Positions 49,616-57,721 of a stretch of DNA of 64,000 nucleotides are shown here, one piece after another (position 1 is the stretch's first letter; each line of letters opens with the position of its first letter). This DNA comes from JAGQYP01 sp041392305 (GTDB taxonomy: Bacteria > Bacteroidota > Bacteroidia > Flavobacteriales_D > Crocinitomicaceae), in NCBI GenBank assembly GCA_041392305.1, contig JAWKMJ010000009.1:62001-126000 (forward strand). Direction: 5' to 3'. The position numbers were made by a program, and so were the translations under genes. The notes below the pieces were generated by a model, which did not search any database, had not been told where the DNA came from, and worked only from the letters and a program-made list of their open reading frames with translations.

Positions 49616-49636
49616 TTCCAAGTTCCAAGTTCCAAG
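49616..49636. repeat. TTCCAAG heptamer array (three units)
   Basis: Three perfect tandem units, preceded at 49592-49606 by a CATTCT-type microsatellite. It is the second copy of the array at 22027. Confidence 0.85.
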
Positions 49637-49743
49637 TAGTCAGTTTTGTTTACTGTTCACTCAAACTTCAAACTCGCACTTTTTTTATTTCGCAAAGTGA
49701 CGCAAAGGAGTCGCGAAGTTTCTCGAAGGAAAATTGTAATTCT

Positions 49744-50625
49744 TCACCCAACCTTCAAAGAAAGCATACTCAAAGATCCTCCAATAATTTGATCATTGAA
49801 GAGATGTACGTTTTCTTTTTCATTTTTGAGTCCGAGAGTGTACAGCAAGGGGAGGTAATGTTCTGCAGTTGGAATAGACTGAAGGAAAGCTTCTCCTTGT
49901 TTTGTGTAGTGGATTAGATCTTTATGGTTGCCCGATAAAATAAGAGACTTCATTTTTTCATTGGCTTCTTCTGCCCAATCCCAGGCAAAGGGATCTTTTA
50001 CCTTGTCCCAGGCTATTTTTCTGAGGTTGTGAACGATGTTGCCACTTCCAATAATCAAGACACCATGATTTCTTAAAGTATCAAGTTCTTGAGCCAATTC
50101 ATAATGGTATTGAGGCGCTTGAGAATAATCCAAACTCATTTGAATCACCGGAATATTGGCTTCTGGATAAAGATGCTTGATAACCGTCCAGGCGCCGTGA
50201 TCCAATCCCCATTCGTGATCCAATTCAATCTCTGTTTTAGAAATTAAATCTTTGGTTTGTTTGGCCAGTTCAGGACTGCCTTTGGCTGGATACTGAACAT
50301 CAAACAATGCTTGAGGAAATCCCCCAAAATCATGAATAGTTCTGGGCGTTTCCATCGCCGTAATTTTGGTGCCTTTTGTTTCCCAATGCGCGGAAATACA
50401 TAGAATGGCTTTAGGTGTCTCTAGTTCTTGCCCTAATTTTTTAAAACTTTGAACAAATTCATTGTCTTCTATCGCATTCATTGGATTGCCGTGTCCTAGG
50501 AAAAGAACGGGCATTTTAGAGCTGAGAGGAAAGGCATCCACCAGCTTACCTAAGGCATTTGCTTTCATGGTACAACCTGCTATTGTGAGTAAACTTAAAT
50601 TTCTTATGAAGTCAATTCTTTCCAT
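49744..50625 (-). CDS. ygiD: Extradiol ring-cleavage dioxygenase (YgiD / 4,5-DOPA dioxygenase type)
   Basis: The ATG at 50625 (MERIDFIRNLSLLTIAGCTMK) fits the usual short N-terminal lead; 12 upstream codons are open. MPVLFLGHGNPMNAIEDNEF (about 38-57) holds the first metal histidine. Further blocks are LCISAHWETKGTKITA, DHEWGLDHGAWTVIKHLYP and VLIIGSGNIVHNLR. The family cleaves catechols such as DOPA, but the natural substrate in bacteria is unclear. The length of 293 is typical. The N-terminal Cys (AGC) could be a weak lipobox. Confidence 0.87.
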   Translation of the reverse strand: MERIDFIRNLSLLTIAGCTMKANALGKLVDAFPLSSKMPVLFLGHGNPMNAIEDNEFVQSFKKLGQELETPKAILCISAHWETKGTKITAMETPRTIHDFGGFPQALFDVQYPAKGSPELAKQTKDLISKTEIELDHEWGLDHGAWTVIKHLYPEANIPVIQMSLDYSQAPQYHYELAQELDTLRNHGVLIIGSGNIVHNLRKIAWDKVKDPFAWDWAEEANEKMKSLILSGNHKDLIHYTKQGEAFLQSIPTAEHYLPLLYTLGLKNEKENVHLFNDQIIGGSLSMLSLKVG

Positions 50626-50653
50626 AAACTGACTCCAAAGATAAGATATTTGT

Positions 50654-51145
50654 TTAAACAAATAATAATACCAGGGCCAAAATAATTCCAGCGGCTGTAA
50701 AGTACATTCCTTTTTTGAAGATGTCAGATCCTGGGAAGAACATCCAGAAAGAAGAGATTACAAAAAACAATAGGGAAACTCCAAAGATGATGTTCAGCCA
50801 GAATATGGGGCTTTCGGTATTGGCTTTGTGCAAACGTGTCATCTGTTTCAGGACATAGGGCAAATCCTTTTTGGTAAATTTCACTTCACCGGTTTCTTTG
50901 TTGTACTGTCCATTTTGAAAGTAAAGAATCCCATTTTCTTCTTTGGTGATTTTTAAATTTCTATTCCGTACTTCACGACCTAGTTGGTTGGCCTCTAAAT
51001 TTGGAGCAATCTTTTTCTCAATAGTTTGTTCACTTTTTAAGAAATCTGTTTCTCTGAAGATTAGTACGATTCCGCTGAGGGCATAAATAGCCATGATTCC
51101 TGCAAGAAAGAATCCCAAATAACGGTGAATGATGCGCATTTTCAT
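50654..51145 (-). CDS. PepSY-associated transmembrane protein
   Basis: The protein has three hydrophobic segments (about 8-30, 112-132, 140-163) and an external PepSY-like domain (about 35-105). The start MRIIHRYLGFFLAGIMAIYALSGIVLIF is typical of PepSY-TM proteins, which are often linked to iron reduction or uptake. At 163 residues it is a short version. It lies immediately upstream of the ygiD-type gene on the same strand. Confidence 0.78.
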   Translation of the reverse strand: MKMRIIHRYLGFFLAGIMAIYALSGIVLIFRETDFLKSEQTIEKKIAPNLEANQLGREVRNRNLKITKEENGILYFQNGQYNKETGEVKFTKKDLPYVLKQMTRLHKANTESPIFWLNIIFGVSLLFFVISSFWMFFPGSDIFKKGMYFTAAGIILALVLLFV

Positions 51146-51203
51146 AATTATGTGTGTTTAAATGAATGAGACAAAATAGGATGAAGAAGGTTTAATCCAA
51201 CAG

Positions 51204-51932
51204 TTAAAAAAAGACATATTTAAGAATGGTACTTGCTCCTGTAATCAAAATCAAAGAAAGCACCAAAACTCTAAATCGCTCCTCAGGTATTTTATCTAAA
51301 ATTTTCTTTCCAATAAAAGTTCCAATGATGCTAGCGCCAATTAAAAATGGAATCACATATAAATCATCCGAATGCATGTAACCATTTTGCCAATAAACCA
51401 CGCTTCTACCCGCATCAACGCCAAAATCAATGATGGCCGAAGTGGCAATGAAAATTTCTGGTTTGAGTCGGAAACTGGTCAAAGTCATCCCGCGGATTGC
51501 TCCCCCAGTACCAATCAAACCTGCTATCCCTCCCGAGAAAATACCTCCCAGAATGGCACTTGTATTGGTGGGTTTGATCGAGAAATTTTTAAAAATCAGA
51601 AAGACAATACTCATGACAATTAAGAAAATAGCCAAGCCAATTTCCAGTCCATCCGAAGCTACAAACTGACTCAAATAGGCGCCTAAAATCACAAAAAGGA
51701 TGGCTGGAATTCCCATCGACAACACCAATTTCTTGTCGAATCCTTTTCGAAACATGGTGATTTTTGTAAGATTACTTGAAACATGAAAGATGGCCGTAAT
51801 CCCCAAAGCAGAATAAAAATCAAGGAAAAATGCCGCAATAGGAATGAAAAATACGGAAGAGCCAAATCCACCAATCGTCCCTAAAATTTCCGCAATCAGG
51901 GCTAGGAAGATGAATAAGGCTAAATGATCCAT
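51204..51932 (-). CDS. TauE/SafE-family permease (full length)
   Basis: Eight hydrophobic segments; the two repeats carry EILGTIGGFGSSVFFIPIAAF (15-35) and GGIFSGGIAGLIGTGGAIRG (about 128-147), the paired GG-F/GG-I motifs of the family. At 242 residues it is complete, unlike the 129-residue half-size member at 10401. The substrate is unknown (sulfite, organosulfonates or related anions). It lies 10 nt after the START-domain gene on the same strand. Confidence 0.88.
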   Translation of the reverse strand: MDHLALFIFLALIAEILGTIGGFGSSVFFIPIAAFFLDFYSALGITAIFHVSSNLTKITMFRKGFDKKLVLSMGIPAILFVILGAYLSQFVASDGLEIGLAIFLIVMSIVFLIFKNFSIKPTNTSAILGGIFSGGIAGLIGTGGAIRGMTLTSFRLKPEIFIATSAIIDFGVDAGRSVVYWQNGYMHSDDLYVIPFLIGASIIGTFIGKKILDKIPEERFRVLVLSLILITGASTILKYVFF

Positions 51933-51942
51933 CCAGATTTAG

Positions 51943-52557
51943 TTATTGGCATTTGGTCCGCATATTGGACATGGTTTTAAACGGCCCATCCACAATAAAT
52001 GAATTAATAATTCCTGAAGGAATACTGCCTGCTGGATCACCATAAGATTGATAAATTACTTCAATATAGCCGTTTTCTTTTGGAGTAAGTTTCCAGGAGC
52101 CTTGAGCATCTTTAATGCGGATGAATCCCTCTTTTTCTTTGATGTAATCCGGTTTGGAAGTCAGTTTGAAAATCACTTGACCAGAAGTATAGCTCGTTTT
52201 TTTGACATGAGTCACCACATCACGATCTGTTATAGGCCAGGGAACATCTAAAGCATAATAGATATACCTTTCAGTTGAACTAATCTTTTTCAAGGTTTTG
52301 GAACTCGTGATATTGGCTTGCCATTCAGGATAATTTTCCACGTTTTCAATCAGATCAACCAACTTTTGCATGGTTGTTTTGATCTTGACAATGGCTTTGA
52401 ATTCTTTGATTTTTTTGCCTTCTGGCTGGCGCGTGTAAACTAGGACGCCATCTTTGTTTTTGGCTAATTTCCAAGGTTCATCTGCGAGGATAATCCAGTC
52501 ATTTTTTGGGGTGAATGAAAGTAATAAGAAACCCAAAAATAATACAGTGTACTTCAT
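51943..52557 (-). CDS. Secreted START-domain protein
   Basis: An N-terminal signal peptide (MKYTVLFLGFLLLSFTP) is followed by about 185 residues of START-type lipid-binding fold: WKLAKNKDGVLVYTRQPEGKKIKEFKAIVKI, MQKLVDLIENVENYPEWQ, then ALDVPWPITDRDVVTHV and GSWKLTPKENGYIEVIYQ. START domains hold hydrophobic ligands such as lipids or sterol-like compounds in a deep pocket. It is co-directional with the TauE permease. The ligand is unknown. Confidence 0.85.
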   Translation of the reverse strand: MKYTVLFLGFLLLSFTPKNDWIILADEPWKLAKNKDGVLVYTRQPEGKKIKEFKAIVKIKTTMQKLVDLIENVENYPEWQANITSSKTLKKISSTERYIYYALDVPWPITDRDVVTHVKKTSYTSGQVIFKLTSKPDYIKEKEGFIRIKDAQGSWKLTPKENGYIEVIYQSYGDPAGSIPSGIINSFIVDGPFKTMSNMRTKCQ

Positions 52558-52647
52558 TTTAAATAACGGTTTTTCATGTGCACACCTAAGATACTGAAAA
52601 TTATGTTTTGCAAATTGTTATTTCAAAGAATTCAAAGACCAGTTCAT

Positions 52648-53031
52648 TTAATTATGCATACAGTAACCTAGAGTATGTAATCTGTATACAGCAATAAAAA
52701 AAGATATTCCGAAGAAAATAATTGTTGCAGGAATTTCTTTGTATTCCTTCTTACGAACATGATAAGTCATGGCAAAAAGCATAAATAGTGCAATGGCAAA
52801 TCCAGCAATTGGAGTTAACAAGGGAAGGATAGAAAACGCCATAGGAAGTATGAGTCCTAGTCCACCAAGAATCTTGGAAGTACAGATAAAATAGCGCATT
52901 TTATCGGAGTAATGACTTATCCAACTCATCCGTGAAGAGAGCTTTTCTTTGTTGCCAAGTAAAATGATTAAAGCAGAAGTCGTTAAGGCTATCGCAACGA
53001 CAATCTGCAAAGTCCAAATAGTTGTGTTCAT
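52648..53031 (-). CDS. DoxX-family membrane protein
   Basis: The protein has four hydrophobic segments in 127 residues. The RYFICTSKILGGLGLILPM stretch is the hallmark of the DoxX/DoxD-like group in Bacteroidota. DoxX-like proteins are linked to oxidative-stress handling, but no activity is established. It is last in a three-gene minus-strand unit: Rrf2 regulator, methyltransferase (11 nt before it), DoxX. Confidence 0.82.
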   Translation of the reverse strand: MNTTIWTLQIVVAIALTTSALIILLGNKEKLSSRMSWISHYSDKMRYFICTSKILGGLGLILPMAFSILPLLTPIAGFAIALFMLFAMTYHVRKKEYKEIPATIIFFGISFFIAVYRLHTLGYCMHN

Positions 53032-53042
53032 TGTATTTATTT

Positions 53043-53675
53043 TTATTGATTACTGGGTTTTAGAATTTCCAAAATCGCTTGCCTTTGGAAAACAATTTTA
53101 GACTCGTAGGTGAGGTTATATTTGTCTGCAATTTTTAGAAGATATTTTTTTCTGGTCCAAAAGCGACCTCGAAAACTCACGAAAAATTTCCAGAAGAAAT
53201 AAGTGTAATTTTTCCATGAAAAAGGATATTGCCAAACATAAATAAACGCTTTCCAAATGCGAAAATCCCCCTTTGGACTCAAAACAAGAATCTGTCCTTC
53301 CTTGTGCAATATATGAAGTGCTTGTCTGATCTGTTTTTCAATTTCTTTTTCAGTCAGCAGGTAGAGCATAGAACAAAAGACAATATTTCTAGGTCGCTCT
53401 ATTTTGGAAGGAGCGTAAGTTTGAAGGGTCTGTTGCAACCACTGAATCTGTTGCTTTTTGTCTTGTTTTTTTGCAAGTCGGATCATTTGTGGATCAGGAT
53501 CAATTCCAATGATCGAAATAGTTGGATGTACCTGCTTTAACATTAAGGGCAAAGTTCCCGGACCTGTTCCTATATCTAAGGTAATACCAATAGGTCCAGA
53601 ATTGATTTCAAGAACAACTGGTTCTAGGAACTTGCTGTACCATCCGCATTGGGTAGCATGGGTAAAAATAAACAT
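53043..53675 (-). CDS. Class I SAM-dependent methyltransferase
   Basis: Motif I is LDIGTGPGTLPLML (about 35-48), an acidic residue ends the next strand (IIGIDPDPQMIRLAKK), and the motif IV-like VFCSMLYLL and a C-terminal KNYTYFFWKFF segment follow. The fold binds S-adenosylmethionine; the substrate is unknown. Only 210 residues, with a rather unusual basic tail. It sits 53 nt after the Rrf2 gene and 11 nt before DoxX, so redox stress control is plausible. Confidence 0.82.
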   Translation of the reverse strand: MFIFTHATQCGWYSKFLEPVVLEINSGPIGITLDIGTGPGTLPLMLKQVHPTISIIGIDPDPQMIRLAKKQDKKQQIQWLQQTLQTYAPSKIERPRNIVFCSMLYLLTEKEIEKQIRQALHILHKEGQILVLSPKGDFRIWKAFIYVWQYPFSWKNYTYFFWKFFVSFRGRFWTRKKYLLKIADKYNLTYESKIVFQRQAILEILKPSNQ

Positions 53676-53728
53676 TGTATAAATAGTTAAACTAAATAAA
53701 AAGTATATATAGATATGTTTAAAAAAAA

Positions 53729-54145
53729 TTAAGTCAGAATATCTTGAAGTGTAGCTTTTTTTAATTCTTCTTTCATAGTGTTTTCGGCCTGCAAAAGTTT
53801 TTCCTTCAATCTTACCTGTATTTCCATGGGGCGTTTTGAAGTAGATCGGATATCGAAGTTTGTCTGAAAAAGTGGTTTTGGACTTTCAATCGCCAAAAGA
53901 ATAGCATGCAGGGTAATGTCTTTAGGTGCTTTTGCAAAACGAACCCCACCATGGATTCCTTCTTTGGAATCTAGTATACCTGCTCTAACCAGATTATTAA
54001 AAATTAAAGCTAAAGTGGGTCGCGGAATATTTAAAAGTTCCGAAATTGTTTTCGCCGAAATATAGTCCGTTTCCTCTCGGGATATTTTATCAGAAATAAA
54101 AGCGAGAACCAGAATTGCTTTAGAATAAGATAATGAATAAGCCAT
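53729..54145 (-). CDS. Rrf2-family transcription regulator without cysteines
   Basis: The N-terminal winged helix contains the family's SLSYSKAILVLAFI and ISAKTISELLNIPRPTLALIFNNLVRAGIL (about 28-57), followed by the wing SKEGIHGGVRFAK. Classical Rrf2 proteins (IscR, NsrR) carry three cysteines for an Fe-S cluster, but this 138-residue member has no cysteine at all, so a cluster cannot be bound in that way. It resembles the YwnA/HypR-type group. It probably controls its own unit with methyltransferase and DoxX. Confidence 0.85.
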   Translation of the reverse strand: MAYSLSYSKAILVLAFISDKISREETDYISAKTISELLNIPRPTLALIFNNLVRAGILDSKEGIHGGVRFAKAPKDITLHAILLAIESPKPLFQTNFDIRSTSKRPMEIQVRLKEKLLQAENTMKEELKKATLQDILT

Positions 54146-54172
54146 AACTATATAAACATCATATAAAGATTA

Positions 54173-54180
54173 CAAATATA
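54173..54180 (-). promoter_or_regulatory. Candidate -7 element TATATTTG for the Rrf2 gene
   Basis: A perfect TAnnTTTG match 27 nt before the ATG at 54145, in very AT-rich DNA. Confidence 0.5.
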
Positions 54181-54244
54181 TGATAATTATATTTACTTCT
54201 TCAAATAAAAATGAAAAAAAAATGAATCCGTTACTACCCAGTTT

Positions 54245-54826
54245 CTATTTCAATGCCTTCCCTAAAGTTTCAGCCTGGTCAAGCCACTTCTGTATTTGGT
54301 CCGATTTTGAATTTCGAACCGGGCCAAAAGTTTTGATCTTTACTGGTTTTATACCGCAAAAGCCCAAAATCGATCTTTTCATGGAATTATGTCCTGGTCT
54401 TTTGAATACCAAAGAATAAAACCAGTCTGGTGTATCTGTGGTGACGAGTAAACGGGCTGTTTTTCCTTTCAATAGTTTTTTGGGTAGGGGCGACTTTTCT
54501 TGATATTCAAATGCAAATCCGGGCAAGAACAATCGGTCAAAAAAACCTTTCAATAGTGCCGGATAGGTTCCCCACCAGTTCGGGTAAACAAAAACTAAAT
54601 GTTCTGCTTCTTGGATTTGCTCCCAAACGCGTAAAAGATCCGGTTCTAACTCAGTGCGTTTTCGATAGCCATAGCTAAGAACGGGGGAGAATTCAAGATC
54701 TGTTAAATTTACTAGTTCACAATTGGCGCCTACTTGATCTGCTCCTTTTTTGTATTGTTTTGCCAGAGAAGAGCACAAGCTTTCCGGGTCTGGATGCCCA
54801 TTTATAATTAGAATTTTCTTTGACAT
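54245..54826 (-). CDS. Flavodoxin-like NAD(P)H oxidoreductase (quinone reductase type)
   Basis: The FMN-binding start KKILIINGHPDPESLCSSLAKQ and the FVYPNWWGTYPALLKGFFDRLFLPGFAFEY block (about 82-111) are typical of the MdaB/KefF/NQO1-like family that reduces quinones with two electrons. It has 193 residues and is cytoplasmic. It lies between the universal stress protein and Rrf2 genes on the same strand, so a role in stress from electrophiles or quinones is likely but not shown. Confidence 0.88.
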   Translation of the reverse strand: MSKKILIINGHPDPESLCSSLAKQYKKGADQVGANCELVNLTDLEFSPVLSYGYRKRTELEPDLLRVWEQIQEAEHLVFVYPNWWGTYPALLKGFFDRLFLPGFAFEYQEKSPLPKKLLKGKTARLLVTTDTPDWFYSLVFKRPGHNSMKRSILGFCGIKPVKIKTFGPVRNSKSDQIQKWLDQAETLGKALK

Positions 54827-54852
54827 TGCTTATTCAATCAAATCAAAATATT

Positions 54853-55677
54853 TTAACAAATACTCGTATTTGGAATTACTAATAGTGGTAGGCGAGTACG
54901 AACTGTCATTTTGCTGGTTTGACTTCCTTTTGTCATCGACTCAAAAAAGCCCATTTTATGAGGAACCATTACCAAAAGATTGGCTCCAAATTCTTCCAAT
55001 CCAGTTTCAATACCTTCTCCAATTTTGGAGTTGGAAACATATCTGAAATGGTGTTGTAAATCATTGAGCATGGTATTGATTAATTCTTCGAGAGCTTCAT
55101 TCTTTGGATTCTCTGAATGATCTGTAACAACATGTAATACCTCAAGATCAGCTTGGCATGCTTTTACAAATTCTTTGAGTACATCCAATCGGCAGTTCTC
55201 ATTGAGGTAAGAAGTTTCACAAGCATAGGTGATTTTTTTGATACCTTCAAATTTAATGTCGTTGGGGACAACTAATAGTGGGAACTGCATCAATTTAATG
55301 GCTTCAGTTGTGGTGTTCCCAAATAGTTTGTATTCGGTTAAATTACTTTCGATACCCATTACAACCAAATCTACAGGATGACTTTTTGTATATTGTTTTA
55401 AACTTTCTACGGTATCGATTTCACCTGTTTCGGAACTTGTTTGTACACCGTATTTATCTCCGATTTTAATGGCATGGGCGCTCAATTCATCAGCATTTTG
55501 CTTTTTCATTTTTTCTATATGAGCAAGGGAAGAAAAAGAGTTGCTGGCGTGTATGTTCATTTTGTAAACGTTGAAAAGGGTCAATTCGGCTCCAATGGTT
55601 TTGGCCAATTGAGCGGCAAATTCAACTGCATTTTCAGCTGGAGCGGAATAATCGGTTGCGACTAAGATTGTTTTCAT
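54853..55677 (-). CDS. Universal stress protein with two UspA domains
   Basis: Two tandem UspA domains. Domain 1 (about 1-140) begins MKTILVATDYSAPAENAVEFA and has VDLVVMGIESN...LLVVPND. Domain 2 (about 147-274) ends ANLLVMVPHKMGFFES, SKMTVRTRLPLLVIPN. The ATP-binding G-x2-G-x9-G(S/T) in domain 1 is weak (GIES-x8-GNTTTEA). It is soluble, 274 residues, and the gene starts a stretch of stress-related genes on the minus strand. Confidence 0.9.
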   Translation of the reverse strand: MKTILVATDYSAPAENAVEFAAQLAKTIGAELTLFNVYKMNIHASNSFSSLAHIEKMKKQNADELSAHAIKIGDKYGVQTSSETGEIDTVESLKQYTKSHPVDLVVMGIESNLTEYKLFGNTTTEAIKLMQFPLLVVPNDIKFEGIKKITYACETSYLNENCRLDVLKEFVKACQADLEVLHVVTDHSENPKNEALEELINTMLNDLQHHFRYVSNSKIGEGIETGLEEFGANLLVMVPHKMGFFESMTKGSQTSKMTVRTRLPLLVIPNTSIC

Positions 55678-55767
55678 AATGTATAATTTGAGTCTTCCAA
55701 ATTACACTTTATTGGTGGTAGGGACTGTTAAAAATTTGTTAGTTTTTATGTTAAAATGATTGGGACC

Positions 55768-56211
55768 TTAGCTTTCAAAAATCCACATCCAGGCATTGCC
55801 AATTTCTTCATCTTGAACAGTATTTGAAAAGACAAATCCTGATTTTTCCAAAATTCGTGTTGATGCATTCGGCTCAGGAGCTGTTTTTGCCGTTACTCGA
55901 ATATTTGGATTTTCTCTATGAGCAATCATTACTAATTCTTTGCATGCAAAAGAGGCAACCCCCTGTTTCTCATAGTCTTTGAATGTCCAGTATGCAATTT
56001 CCACAACTCCTTCTTTTGGCGGACCAACAAAACTTGCAGAGCCCACAATTTGATCAGCTCTAAAAATAAAATATCCAATCCAGGGAGGGGTGAATCCAAA
56101 TTTCGGATAAAAATCTTCATAGGCATCAATTAAGTTTTGACAATCCTCAGTAGAATAAACTGGCAAATGTCGTTCTGTTTTCAATTGGATGGCCTTCAAT
56201 ATATAGCTCAT
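55768..56211 (-). CDS. GNAT-family acetyltransferase (RimJ-like)
   Basis: A 147-residue single domain with the pattern GYFIFRADQIVGSASFVGPPKEGVVEIAYWTFKDYEKQGVASFACKELV, which carries the acetyl-CoA-binding KQGVA loop, and a C-terminal STRILEKSGF typical of RimJ/L-like members. Targets are unknown. The start overlaps the stop of the following membrane-protein gene by 4 nt, indicating co-translation. Confidence 0.82.
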   Translation of the reverse strand: MSYILKAIQLKTERHLPVYSTEDCQNLIDAYEDFYPKFGFTPPWIGYFIFRADQIVGSASFVGPPKEGVVEIAYWTFKDYEKQGVASFACKELVMIAHRENPNIRVTAKTAPEPNASTRILEKSGFVFSNTVQDEEIGNAWMWIFES

Positions 56212-56717
56212 TTTTGTGAATTCAATTTAGATTTAAGTCTATTGCAATCCTCCTCATTAAAACCACCCAAGCGGATCCTTTTTCCATTTTTGAGATGAAT
56301 TTTCACTGTGTATATATCGGGGTAACATCCGACATCATTTTCGTAAAAATTACTTTGTTCATTTTTAGAGATGCTTTGAATTTCATCCAATTTGAATTTC
56401 AATTTTGCTGAGGTCAGAGGTCTTTTTTTGAAGGAAATTAGATCTTTCTCAATGCTTAGAACCGATTTACGGTTAAAAAGTAGATAAATAGAAAGAAATA
56501 CGCTTACTCCAATTAAAACTAATTGAGCAACTCCATTCAACTTTAAGATTTTCAAACCTATGATTTCATCCAGATTGAGGTAGAATCCCAAAAGATAAAT
56601 CCAAAGCATGATGTTGATGAAAACAGCGATGATATCGAAAAAGCTCAAGCGGTACCAGTAAAACATAATTCCGTTTGAAGTAGATTTTTCTTTGAGATAT
56701 TTCCCTAATAGCTTCAT
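56208..56717 (-). CDS. Membrane protein with PH-like soluble domain, function unknown
   Basis: Two hydrophobic segments (about 26-48, 62-81) are followed by a 90-residue beta-rich domain (VLSIEKDLISFKKRPL, IYTVKIHLKNGKRIRLGGFNEEDCNRL) resembling the bacterial PH-like domains of YdbT/YcxB-type membrane proteins. I cannot assign a function. It overlaps the acetyltransferase gene by 4 nt. Confidence 0.68.
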   Translation of the reverse strand: MKLLGKYLKEKSTSNGIMFYWYRLSFFDIIAVFINIMLWIYLLGFYLNLDEIIGLKILKLNGVAQLVLIGVSVFLSIYLLFNRKSVLSIEKDLISFKKRPLTSAKLKFKLDEIQSISKNEQSNFYENDVGCYPDIYTVKIHLKNGKRIRLGGFNEEDCNRLKSKLNSQK

Positions 56718-56749
56718 TTCAAGCGAATTTAAGAAAATATAGTGGGCTT

Positions 56750-57517
56750 TTATTTCTGATGATCTAATTCTTGGTCATAAGCTTCCTTTTCCTTTTCAAT
56801 TTGGGTTCTAATCTGGTCTCCCGTTACTTTGTTGTCTTTTGCTGATCCATCAAAGAAATTAATCAGCATCCTACCAATTTTATAAATTCCGATTTCAGTA
56901 TTGTGTTGCTCCTCTTTTGGGAAAAGGGGAATGACTATTTTTAGGTCTCGTAAATAAAAGGAATCTCTATGACTTAGTGATCTCGAATTCAATCGATTGA
57001 TTTGTTCCAGTTTGATCCAATATTCAGTGACAATTACGTCACCAAAATCAGTGGGTTGGGCATGAATATCATTTCCTTTAGCAGCAATACGATCCGCTAT
57101 TTTTAAGTAATTGATTTGTTCCTGAGTCAAATTGAAAGTGTTGGAACTATCGGTTTTCCATTCGAATACTCCTTCCAGTTTATCGGCTTTTTGACTGATT
57201 TTTTTTGTGAGATCATTATGTCTGCAATACACCTGTTTTTTCACTAGTTTTCCCGGATGCTCGATTTGAAGTTCAATTCTTAGCGACAGAACATTCTTTT
57301 CATCGGTTAATTCGAGAAAGATAAAATTGTGAGATTGCCTAAGAATACGGTGGTGTTCTGTTTTCAACTGATCATCCATTTCCGTTTTTATTTCTTCAAG
57401 AAATTCCCAATAAGGTTGAAGATTATTGAGGAGGTTTTGGGTTGATAATTTTTGCGATTGCCCAAAATGAGCAATTCCAAGAAGACAAATGAATAATATG
57501 AAGGAATTTCGGATCAT
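56750..57517 (-). CDS. Secreted protein of unknown function
   Basis: The 255-residue product starts with a signal peptide (MIRNSFILFICLLGIAHFGQS) and has a helical N-part (LLNNLQPYWEFLEEIKTEMDD), a beta-rich centre and a very charged C-terminus (IEKEKEAYDQELDHQK). It resembles no family I know. Its ATG overlaps (ATGA) the stop of a small upstream open frame, and both follow the TPR-phosphatase gene. Confidence 0.65.
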   Translation of the reverse strand: MIRNSFILFICLLGIAHFGQSQKLSTQNLLNNLQPYWEFLEEIKTEMDDQLKTEHHRILRQSHNFIFLELTDEKNVLSLRIELQIEHPGKLVKKQVYCRHNDLTKKISQKADKLEGVFEWKTDSSNTFNLTQEQINYLKIADRIAAKGNDIHAQPTDFGDVIVTEYWIKLEQINRLNSRSLSHRDSFYLRDLKIVIPLFPKEEQHNTEIGIYKIGRMLINFFDGSAKDNKVTGDQIRTQIEKEKEAYDQELDHQK

Positions 57518-57711
57518 AAATTAGAGAGATGTTGAAGATTTATAAATTCCATATTTCTTTTTTGTGATTTGGGTTTTTCCAGGGCGTTGCGCTTATTTTG
57601 GGATCCTTCATAGAGTATAAATCTTTTCCTCAGATCACCCCTTAAGGTCAAAACGCTCTTTAAAATATTTCCATTTTTCTTTTTGATCCCGGGGTAAATT
57701 CTGCTTATCAC
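57514..57711 (-). other. Small open frame or degraded sequence between phosphatase and secreted-protein genes
   Basis: A 65-codon frame (MISRIYPGIKKKNGN...) overlaps the next gene by ATGA, but its product is basic and unlike a normal protein. The other two frames hold protein-like pieces: right after the phosphatase stop its frame continues NCDKQNLPRDQKEKWKYFKE, and the third frame reads MKDPKISATPWKNPNHKKEI. Together these suggest a frameshifted relic more than a gene. Undecided. Confidence 0.3.
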
Positions 57712-57721
57712 AATTATTGAA

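Noticed and set aside
49680..49740. Possible CGCAAAG-type tandem repeat after the CapA-like gene
   Set aside because: Only two loose copies (CGCAAAGTGACGCAAAG) are present, too few to call a repeat element.
51204..51932. TauE permease and START protein as a defined lipid-sulfonate transport system
   Set aside because: Only adjacency supports it; neither substrate nor ligand can be read from the sequence.
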